A DNA stretch of 64,000 bases, from contig NZ_JANZKX010000006.1 of the NCBI RefSeq assembly GCF_027257975.1, forward strand, positions 62,001-126,000. The letters run 5' to 3'. Every line of letters starts with the position of its first letter. Positions within the stretch are counted from its first letter, which is position 1. Under the pieces are notes generated by a model. That model saw only the letters and a program-made list of their open reading frames with translations, did no database searches and had not been told where the DNA came from. The stretch comes from Pelomonas sp. BJYL3 (GTDB lineage: Bacteria; Pseudomonadota; Gammaproteobacteria; Burkholderiales; Burkholderiaceae_C). Shown piece by piece: positions 16,876 through 24,066 of this stretch. Position numbers and translations under genes: made by a program.

Positions 16876-17803
16876 CAGCGGGGCCGTGCTGCAGTTGCGC
16901 GGCCTCTGCAAGCACTACGGCGCCGGCCCCACCCTGCTGAAGGCTCTGGACGGCGTGGACCTGGACGTGGCGCCGGGCCAGCTCTTCGGCCTGATCGGCC
17001 ACAACGGCGCCGGCAAGAGCACGCTCTTCAAGCTGCTGCTGGGCCTGATCCGCCCCACCGCAGGCAGCCTGCGCGTGCTGGGTGAGCCGGTGGACGGCCC
17101 GCGCTTTCGCGAGCTGCGCCGTCTGCTGGGCTATCTGCCCGAGAACCTGGTGCTCTATGACAACCTCAGTGGCCTGGAGACCCTGCAGTTCTTCGCACGG
17201 CTCAAGGGCGCGCCCCTGGCCCAGTGCGAGACCCTGCTGGATCAGGTCGGCCTGGCCGCAGCCGGCCGCCGTGCCGTGCGCGAGTATTCCAAGGGCATGC
17301 GCCAGCGCCTGGGCTTTGCGCAGGCCCTGCTGGGAGAGCCGCGCCTGCTGCTGCTGGACGAACCCACCACCGGCCTGGACCCCGCCGCCATCCGCGACTT
17401 CTACCAGCAGCTGGACGCTCTGCGCGCGCGCGGCGTGACCCTGGTCATCAGCTCCCACATCCTGGCGGAACTGCAGGGGCGCGTGGACGCCCTGGCCATG
17501 CTCAGCGGCGGCCGGCTCAAGGCCCAGGGCACGGTGCAGGCCCTGCGCGAGCGCTCGGCCATGCCGCTTCGCTTCCTGCTCAGCGGGACGCCGGCCCAGC
17601 TGGACGCCCTGCCCCAGCAGCTGCCGGGCCTGATGGAGCGCCTGCAGCTGCAGCGCGAGGGCCCCGGGCAGGCCTGCCTGCGCTGCCCTCGCGAGCTGAA
17701 GATGCCGGTGCTGCAGCGCCTGTCCGCGCTGGCCCTGGCGGACCTCGGCATCCAGGAGCCCAGCCTGGAAGACGTCTACTTCGAGCTGAGGGAGGCCGCA
17801 TGA
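16856..17803 (+). CDS. nosF: NosF, ABC transporter ATPase for NosZ maturation
   Basis: The 315-residue ATP-binding subunit has Walker A GHNGAGKST, Q-loop (GYLPENLVLYDN), signature YSKGMRQRL, Walker B LLLLDEPTTGLD and the H-loop SSHI. It partners with the permease NosY and is thought to move a sulfur or copper-related species used by NosD and NosL. Translation apparently starts at GTG 16856, 20 bases inside nosD. No in-frame ATG is available near the family N-terminus. The stop overlaps the nosY start (ATGA). Confidence 0.94.
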   Translation: MTSSHNDSGAVLQLRGLCKHYGAGPTLLKALDGVDLDVAPGQLFGLIGHNGAGKSTLFKLLLGLIRPTAGSLRVLGEPVDGPRFRELRRLLGYLPENLVLYDNLSGLETLQFFARLKGAPLAQCETLLDQVGLAAAGRRAVREYSKGMRQRLGFAQALLGEPRLLLLDEPTTGLDPAAIRDFYQQLDALRARGVTLVISSHILAELQGRVDALAMLSGGRLKAQGTVQALRERSAMPLRFLLSGTPAQLDALPQQLPGLMERLQLQREGPGQACLRCPRELKMPVLQRLSALALADLGIQEPSLEDVYFELREAA

Positions 17804-18627
17804 GCCGTCCACTGCAATGGCATGCGCTGGCCACCCTGGCCGGCAAGGAGTTCCGCGACCGCCTGCGCAACCGCTGGGTGCTGGCGGTGGCCCTGGTCTT
17901 CACGGCCTTCTCGCTGGCCATCACCTACTTCGGCAGCGCCGCGCAGGGGGTGGTCGGGCCGCGCTCCATCGAGCTGACCATCGCCAGCCTCGTGAGCCTG
18001 GTGATCTACCTGATCCCGCTGATCGCCCTGCTGCTGGGCTTCGACGCCGTCGTGGGCGAACGCGAACGCGGCTCCCTGGACCTGCTGCTGGCCCATCCGC
18101 TGACGCGGCTGGAGCTGCTGCTGGGCAAGTACCTGGGCCTGGCCGCGGCGCTGAGCCTGTCCACGCTGATCGGCTTTGCGCTGGTGGGCGTGCTGCTGTG
18201 GCAACGCTTCGGCCAGGCCGGGCTCTACCACTACAGCGGCTTCGTGCTGAGTTCCGTGCTGCTGGGCCTGGCCTTTCTGAGCCTGGCCCTGCTGATCTCG
18301 GTGCTGGCGCGGGACCGCACCCGGGCCTCGGGTCTGGCCATCAGCCTGTGGTTCGTGCTGGTGCTGGTCTTCGACCTGGCGCTGATGGGCCTGCTGGTGG
18401 CCAGCCAGGGTCAGGTGGGCGGCGAGGCCCTGGCCTACGTGCTGCTGCTGAACCCGGCAGACCTGTTCCGCATCCTCAACGTCTTTGCGCTGGACGATGT
18501 CCGGCGCCTCTACGGCCTGGCGGCGGTGGTGCCGCCCAGCCTGGGCCAGCCCTGGCTGCTGGCCACCGCCATGCTGGGCTGGATCTTCGCCCCACTGGCC
18601 CTTGCCTCCTGGAGATTCAAGCCATGA
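17800..18627 (+). CDS. nosY: NosY, ABC transporter permease for NosZ maturation
   Basis: This 275-residue integral membrane protein has about six hydrophobic helices (for example LAVALVFTAFSLAITYF, LVIYLIPLIALLLGF, LAAALSLSTLIGFALVGVLLW and LSSVLLGLAFLSLALLISVL). The motif RERGSLDLLLAHPLTRLELLLGKYLGL is typical of ABC-2 type permeases. It forms the membrane part of the NosFY exporter. The ATG at 17800 overlaps the nosF stop, and its own stop overlaps the nosL start, so nosDFYL form a tightly coupled string. Confidence 0.94.
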   Translation: MSRPLQWHALATLAGKEFRDRLRNRWVLAVALVFTAFSLAITYFGSAAQGVVGPRSIELTIASLVSLVIYLIPLIALLLGFDAVVGERERGSLDLLLAHPLTRLELLLGKYLGLAAALSLSTLIGFALVGVLLWQRFGQAGLYHYSGFVLSSVLLGLAFLSLALLISVLARDRTRASGLAISLWFVLVLVFDLALMGLLVASQGQVGGEALAYVLLLNPADLFRILNVFALDDVRRLYGLAAVVPPSLGQPWLLATAMLGWIFAPLALASWRFKP

Positions 18628-19172
18628 ACACCCTGCCCACCCGCCTGCCTGCGCTGACCCGTCGCCAGGGTCTTGCCCTGGGACTTCTCGGCCTGGTCGG
18701 CACCCTCAGCGCCTGCGGCAAGCAGGACGAGGCGCCGCCCGCGCCCAGCGACATCATCGCCGGCCTCAGCTGCGACCTCGACGGCATGCTGCTCGCCGAC
18801 TACCCGGGTCCCAAGGGCCAGATCCTCTACGTGGGCGAGAGCAAGCCGCACTGGTTCTGCGACACCGTCGAGCTCTTCAACGTGCTGCTCAAGCCCGAGC
18901 AGCAGCGCGCCGTGCGCATCGCCTACACCCAGGACATGGCACAGGCCGACTGGGAGATCCCGCGCGGCCACTGGTTCGACGTCCGCCAGGGCTTCTACGT
19001 GCTGGGCAGCAAGCGCCAGGGCTCCATGGGACCAACCATCGCCAGCTTCAAGGAGCAGGCCGCGGCCCAGGCCTTCGCCCAGGCCTTCGGCGGCAAGGTG
19101 CTGGCCTTTGCCGCGCTGAAGCCGGACATGGTGGACCTCAGCGGCGGCGCCCAGCAGGACAGCCGGATGTGA
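18624..19172 (+). CDS. nosL: NosL, copper-chaperone lipoprotein
   Basis: This 182-residue lipoprotein (lipobox GTLSACG) belongs to the NosL family, which delivers Cu(I) to apo-NosZ. The typical N-terminal CxxCGM motif is altered to SCDLDGMLLADYPGPKGQI: one Cys and the Met remain and the second Cys is Asp. The family end GGKVLAFAALKPDMVDL is present. The start overlaps the nosY stop by four bases. A second NosL-like gene with an intact CPVCGM follows after 8 bases, so the two may divide metal delivery between them. Confidence 0.92.
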   Translation: MNTLPTRLPALTRRQGLALGLLGLVGTLSACGKQDEAPPAPSDIIAGLSCDLDGMLLADYPGPKGQILYVGESKPHWFCDTVELFNVLLKPEQQRAVRIAYTQDMAQADWEIPRGHWFDVRQGFYVLGSKRQGSMGPTIASFKEQAAAQAFAQAFGGKVLAFAALKPDMVDLSGGAQQDSRM

Positions 19173-19180
19173 GTCCCGCC

Positions 19181-19843
19181 ATGGCTACGCAGCGCCCCCT
19201 GCCCCTCAGCCGCCGCTGGCTGCTGCTGGGCCTGGGCCTGCCCGCCCTGGCCGGCAGCTACGGCGCCTTCGCGGCCTGGCGCCAGGACCGGGCCGAGGCG
19301 CCCGACGAGGCGCAGGACATCTGCCGCGTCGCCCCCCTGCAGGCCTGGACGCCGGCCCTGGGCCGCGACCCGCTGGCCGCCCGCCTGCCGCCGCCTGAGG
19401 CCCGCTGCCCGGTCTGCGGCATGTACCCCGCCCGCCAGCCCCGCTGGGCCTGCCAGCTGATCTACCGGGACGGCGCCGCGCACTTCTTCGACGCCGCCCT
19501 GGACCTGCTGCTCTATCTGCAGGACCCCGGCCGCCATGCGCCGGGCTACGGCCGGCCGGACATCGCCCGCCTCTATCTGGCCGACGCCTCGGCCCCCGGC
19601 GTCGCCTGGCTCCCTGCGGACAGCAGCACGCTGATCCTGGACAGCGCCTGGCCCCCCGCTGCCAGCACGCCCATGCGGCGGGGCGCCCTGCCTGCCTTCC
19701 CGGATGCGGCCCAGGCCCGCCGCGTGCAGGCCGCCCATGGCGGCGAGCTGTGGCCCTGGCAGCGCCTGCAGGCCCTGCCCCCTGCGCAATGGCCGCCTTC
19801 GCTGCGCGCGCTGGGCCCTCGGCATGTGCACGCGGTGCGCTGA
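19181..19843 (+). CDS. second NosL-family protein with intact CPVCGM motif
   Basis: The 220-residue protein starts with a membrane anchor or signal (SRRWLLLGLGLPALAGS, possibly Tat-like). The central CPVCGMYPARQPRWACQLIYRDGAAHFFDAALDLLLYL matches the metal-binding core of NosL. It is longer and more divergent than nosL just upstream. It is the last gene of the rightward nos set, starting 8 bases after nosL. It probably takes part in copper handling for NosZ; whether it replaces or assists NosL is not known. Confidence 0.8.
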   Translation: MATQRPLPLSRRWLLLGLGLPALAGSYGAFAAWRQDRAEAPDEAQDICRVAPLQAWTPALGRDPLAARLPPPEARCPVCGMYPARQPRWACQLIYRDGAAHFFDAALDLLLYLQDPGRHAPGYGRPDIARLYLADASAPGVAWLPADSSTLILDSAWPPAASTPMRRGALPAFPDAAQARRVQAAHGGELWPWQRLQALPPAQWPPSLRALGPRHVHAVR

Positions 19844-19924
19844 TCGCCCGCGCGCATAACCCCACAGCTGCCGACGAATTCCCGGATCGGTGTGCGGGAC
19901 AGCGCATACTCCGCGCTTGATTCC

Positions 19925-22900
19925 ATGGAGCGGCCGATATTGCCAACCAGATTCGATCGGACGGTGCGCCGGGTGTTCGCAGCCGCGCTGGCAACGACCC
20001 TGATCCTGTGCGCCGCCCTCTACAAGCTCAACCTCGACGCCGATGAAGCGGTGGGGCTGGTGACGCAGACCCATCAGCTGCTCGCCAAGGTCTCACTGGT
20101 GCGCAACAGCACCCTGCAGTCCGAGCTGGACACCCAGAACTTTCGCCTCACCGGCCAGCCGGCCTACCGCCGTTCCCGGGACCTCCAGATGGTGCGCCGC
20201 GAGGCCGCCCTGGCCGGCATCCAGCGCCTGCTCCAGAACGATGCCGCGCAGCTGGGCCGTTGGCAGCAGCTGCGCCAGGTCGTCGACGAGCGCATGGCCA
20301 TCGCCAACGAGATCGTCAGGCTCCGCGAGGAACAAGGGCAGTCCGCGGCATCGGCCTTTGCCGCGTCGGCGCCGCTGCAGGCCACCCGGGCCCGCATGCA
20401 CGTGCTGCTGGACGCCATGGAGGGCGAGGCTGTGCGCCAGCAGCAGTTGTACAGCCAGCGCCAGACCCGCACCCGCGAGCAGCTGAGCTGGGCGGGTGCG
20501 GTGGTCTCCGCCGCGATGCTGGCCCTGCTGGCCGCGAGCCACGGGCTGATCCGCCGGCAGCTGGCAGCGGCCAACGAGCACCAGCAGGACCTTGCAGAGC
20601 GCGAGGAGCACCTGGATGTCACCCTGCGCTCCATCGGCGACGCCGTGCTGGTCACCGACACCGAAGGTCGCGTCCGGCGCATGAACCCCGCGGCCGAGCA
20701 CCTGCTGGACAGCCCGCTGGACCAGTCGCAGGGCCGCGACGTCGGCGAGCTGCTGAGCCTCGTGGATGCCGACTCCGAGCCCCCATCGCCCATGCCTCTG
20801 ACGCGCCTGGCGGAGGCCGTCCGTGCCAGCGGCCTGCAGGCCCGGCTGCAGCGGCCCGACGGCAGCCTGTGCGCGGTCAATGTGATGGCGGCGCCGCTCT
20901 GGAGCCGCAAGAGGCAGTTCCTGGGCCTGGTGTACGTGGTCCGTGACACCACCGACGAACTGGCCCTGCAGGCCCTGCTGCGCGAGCAGAAGGCGCAGTC
21001 CGACCGCGCGGCCCAGGAGCGCAGCGACCAGCTCCTGGAGAGCAAGGACCACCTGCGCAACGTCCTCAGCAATGTGCCGGCCATGATTGCCTACGTGGAC
21101 AAGACCCTGCGCTATGTCTACGTCAACCGCCAGTACCTGGACTGCTTTGCGCCGGCCCTGGCCGACCTCACCGGCCTGACCGTGCAGGAGGTGCTGGGCG
21201 AGGACCGCTACCGGGTTGCCGCCCCCATGATTGCCAGGGTGCTGGCCGGCGAGCCCCAGGACTATGACTGGGAGCCCTTCCCCGGCGTCTGGCAGGCCAT
21301 CAGCTACGCGCCGCGCCGGCTGGCCGACGGGACGGTGGAAGGCTACTACGTGCTGGGTACCGACATCACCCCGCGCAAGGAGGCCGAGCATCGCATCCAG
21401 GTCCTGAATCAGCACCTGGCGGACCATGTCGACGAGCTGCAGCGCGTCAGCCGGGCCCTGCGCACCCTCAGCGCGGGCAACAAGATCCTGCTGCGCGCCC
21501 AGGACGAGCAGACCCTGCTGGACGGCATGTGCGACGCCGTGGTCAGTGCCGGTGGCTACCAGCTCGCCATCGTGTGGCAGCCGCATCCCGACAACCCGGC
21601 ACGGCTGCAGGCCGTGGCGCAGAGCGGCCTGGCTGCCGGCCTCGACTTCCTGCGCCACCAGGACTGGATCCTGGCCGACATGCCCGAGGGCCAGGGCGCC
21701 CCGGCACGCGCCATGCGCCTGGGTCTGGCCACCTTCGTGGGCAATATCGCCGAGGATCCGGCCGAGGCGCTGTGGCACCGCAGCCTGGGCGGCGTGGCCT
21801 GTGCGATGGCCTGCCCGCTGATCACCGCCGGGCGCTGCTTCGGCGTGCTGGCCATCTACGACCGCCGGCCTTCGACCTTTGACCAGGAAGAGGGCCGCCT
21901 GCTGGCCGAAGCTGCCGAGGATCTGGCCTTCGGCCTGGACACCCTTCGCGCCCGCGCCGAACGTCAGCAGGCGCTCGCGGCCATGCACCGGCTGGAGCGT
22001 ACCGACGCACTGACCGGCCTGCCCAATGGCACCTCGCTCGACGAGGCACTGGCCGCGGCGCTGGAACGGCGGCACGCGGATGCTGCACGGCCCGGCTTCG
22101 CCCTGCTGCAATGCAATGTCGAGCGGCTCAAGGACATCAACGACACCCTGGGTTTCAAGCAGGGTGACGAGCTGCTGCGCGAGATCGGCGCCCGCCTGCG
22201 CGCCGTGGCGCCCGCCTCTGCCCTGGTGGCGCGACTGCGCGGCGACGAGTTCGCCCTGCTGCTGGATGACTGTGACCGGGCCCAGGCCCAAGGGGTGATC
22301 GACGCCCTGCAGCCGGCCCTGGCCCGGCCCGTGGTGGTGGCGGACATCCCTTTGCACATCAACGTCACCATGGGCCTGGTGCTGTGCCCGCAGGACGGCA
22401 CGAACCTGCATGACCTCTTCCGCCGTGTCGACATCGCCATGCAGCATGCGCGTCGCAAAGGGCTGCCCTGCGCGCCCTTCGAGCTGAGCATGGATCGCGT
22501 CAACCCCGGCAAGCTCAAGCGGGCCGGCGAGCTGAAGTGGGCGATCGAGCGCGAGGAGCTGCGGCTCTTCGTGCAGCCCAAGGTGGACATGCGTGAGGGG
22601 CGGGTGTCCGGCGCCGAGGTGCTGGTGCGCTGGCAGCACCCGGAGCATGGCCTGCTGGGGCCCGGAGAGTTCATCGACCTGGCCGAGCAGACGGGCCTCA
22701 TCAAGCCGCTCACCGAATGGGTGCTGGGCCGCACGCTGGCGCAGCTCAAGGCCTGGCAGCCCGAGGGGCCCCGGCTGCCGCTGGCCGTCAACATCTCGGC
22801 GCGCAATCTGCGGGACGAGGACCTGCTGCCCACCGTGCTGCGCCTGCACCAGCAGTGGGGCATCGCACCCGGTGCGCTGGAGCTGGAGATCACCGAGAGT

Positions 22901-23287
22901 ACCGTCATGGACGACGCCAGCTTCGCGCTGGGCATTCTGCACGGCCTGCGCGAAGCGGGCATTCCGCTGTATGTGGACGACTTCGGCACCGGCTATTCGT
23001 CACTGGCCTATCTGCAGCGCCTGCCGGTGGACTACATCAAGATCGACCAGTCCTTCGTCTTCGACATGACCGTGAGCCAGCACTCGGCCACCATCGTGCG
23101 TTCCACCATCGACCTGGTGCACGACCTCGGACGCCGGGCCGTGGCCGAGGGCATCGAGTCCCATGAGCACTGGCGGCGCCTGCTGGGCATGGGCTGCGAT
23201 GTCGGCCAGGGCTACTTCATCGCCCGGCCGATGCCGGCGGAGCAGTTCCCGGCCTGGCTGAAGGACTACCGGCCGCCAGAGGCCTGA
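19925..23287 (+). CDS. membrane CHASE3-like/PAS/PAS/GAF/GGDEF/EAL c-di-GMP protein
   Basis: This is a roughly 1120-residue sensor. An N-terminal membrane helix, a helical periplasmic CHASE3-like domain and a second helix (LSWAGAVVSAAMLALLAAS) are followed by two PAS domains (around DAVLVTDTEGRVRRMNP and MIAYVDKTLRYVYVNRQYLD), a GAF domain (around GYQLAIVWQPH) and GGDEF and EAL domains. The cyclase motif reads LRGDEFALLL (first Gly is Arg), so cyclase activity is doubtful. The phosphodiesterase motif reads EVLVRW instead of EALxRW, but DDFGTGYSSL and KIDQSFV are intact, so c-di-GMP hydrolysis is plausible. I start at ATG 19925; a GTG at 19892 would add 11 residues. Its 3' end overlaps the convergent cobA by 22 bases. 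Confidence 0.9.
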   Translation: MERPILPTRFDRTVRRVFAAALATTLILCAALYKLNLDADEAVGLVTQTHQLLAKVSLVRNSTLQSELDTQNFRLTGQPAYRRSRDLQMVRREAALAGIQRLLQNDAAQLGRWQQLRQVVDERMAIANEIVRLREEQGQSAASAFAASAPLQATRARMHVLLDAMEGEAVRQQQLYSQRQTRTREQLSWAGAVVSAAMLALLAASHGLIRRQLAAANEHQQDLAEREEHLDVTLRSIGDAVLVTDTEGRVRRMNPAAEHLLDSPLDQSQGRDVGELLSLVDADSEPPSPMPLTRLAEAVRASGLQARLQRPDGSLCAVNVMAAPLWSRKRQFLGLVYVVRDTTDELALQALLREQKAQSDRAAQERSDQLLESKDHLRNVLSNVPAMIAYVDKTLRYVYVNRQYLDCFAPALADLTGLTVQEVLGEDRYRVAAPMIARVLAGEPQDYDWEPFPGVWQAISYAPRRLADGTVEGYYVLGTDITPRKEAEHRIQVLNQHLADHVDELQRVSRALRTLSAGNKILLRAQDEQTLLDGMCDAVVSAGGYQLAIVWQPHPDNPARLQAVAQSGLAAGLDFLRHQDWILADMPEGQGAPARAMRLGLATFVGNIAEDPAEALWHRSLGGVACAMACPLITAGRCFGVLAIYDRRPSTFDQEEGRLLAEAAEDLAFGLDTLRARAERQQALAAMHRLERTDALTGLPNGTSLDEALAAALERRHADAARPGFALLQCNVERLKDINDTLGFKQGDELLREIGARLRAVAPASALVARLRGDEFALLLDDCDRAQAQGVIDALQPALARPVVVADIPLHINVTMGLVLCPQDGTNLHDLFRRVDIAMQHARRKGLPCAPFELSMDRVNPGKLKRAGELKWAIEREELRLFVQPKVDMREGRVSGAEVLVRWQHPEHGLLGPGEFIDLAEQTGLIKPLTEWVLGRTLAQLKAWQPEGPRLPLAVNISARNLRDEDLLPTVLRLHQQWGIAPGALELEITESTVMDDASFALGILHGLREAGIPLYVDDFGTGYSSLAYLQRLPVDYIKIDQSFVFDMTVSQHSATIVRSTIDLVHDLGRRAVAEGIESHEHWRRLLGMGCDVGQGYFIARPMPAEQFPAWLKDYRPPEA

Positions 23288-24066
23288 GCGCGGCTGTCCG
23301 CCTGCGCATGGGCATTCAGGAACTGGCGCGCTTGCGCCATCGCGGTGACCTCGCCGATGACCAGCACCGCCGGCGAGCCGAGGCCTTCGCGGGCCACCAG
23401 GGCCGGCAGCAGGGCCAGCACGCCGAAGGCCTCGCGCTGACGCTCGGTGTGGGCGGCGCTGATCACCGCCACCGGCGTGCTGGCGGCCAGCCCGCCTTCC
23501 ATCAGCGCTGCCACGATCTCGGCGCACCGGCTCACGCCCATGTAGACGACCAGCGTCAGGCCCGAGCGCGCCAGGGCCGCCCAGTCCGGCGCGCGGCCCC
23601 CCTCGCCGTTGTGGCCGGTCACCAGGGCCACGCCGGGCGCGCAGCGGCGATCCGTCACCGAGATGCCCGCGCTGCTGGGCCCGGCCAGGCCCGCGCTGAG
23701 GCCGTTCACCACCTCGACCTCGATGCCCGCGGCCTGCAGCGCGTCCATCTCCTCGCCGCCGCGCCCGAAGATGAAGGGATCGCCCCCCTTGAGGCGCACC
23801 ACGTGCAGGCCCTGGCGTGCCGAGCGGATCATCAGCCCGTGGATGAAGCCCTGCTCGGTGGACGCGCAGCCACCGCGCTTGCCCACCTGCAACACCCGCG
23901 TGTGGGTCGGCAGCTCGGCCAGGATGCGGCGGTCCACCAGCTCGTCCACCAGGACCAGATCGGCCTGCATCAGGCGGGTCCAGGCCTTGCGAGTCATCAG
24001 CTCGGGATCGCCCGGGCCGGCGCCAACGAGGCTGACGCGGCCGCGCGGGGAAGCGGGTGCATTCAT
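23266..24066 (-). CDS. cobA: uroporphyrinogen-III C-methyltransferase (siroheme synthesis)
   Basis: This 266-residue SAM-dependent methyltransferase converts uroporphyrinogen III to precorrin-2, the first step to siroheme, the cofactor of NirB. Family motifs are VSLVGAGPGDPELMTRKAWTRL near the N-terminus, VLVDELVD, VGKRGG, VRLKGGDPFIFGRGGEE and VTGHNGEG. The start ATG overlaps the nasA stop (ATGA), making it the last gene of the nitrate assimilation operon. It has only the methyltransferase domain; the CysG dehydrogenase/ferrochelatase part is absent here. Confidence 0.95.
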   Translation of the reverse strand: MNAPASPRGRVSLVGAGPGDPELMTRKAWTRLMQADLVLVDELVDRRILAELPTHTRVLQVGKRGGCASTEQGFIHGLMIRSARQGLHVVRLKGGDPFIFGRGGEEMDALQAAGIEVEVVNGLSAGLAGPSSAGISVTDRRCAPGVALVTGHNGEGGRAPDWAALARSGLTLVVYMGVSRCAEIVAALMEGGLAASTPVAVISAAHTERQREAFGVLALLPALVAREGLGSPAVLVIGEVTAMAQARQFLNAHAQADSRAQASGGR

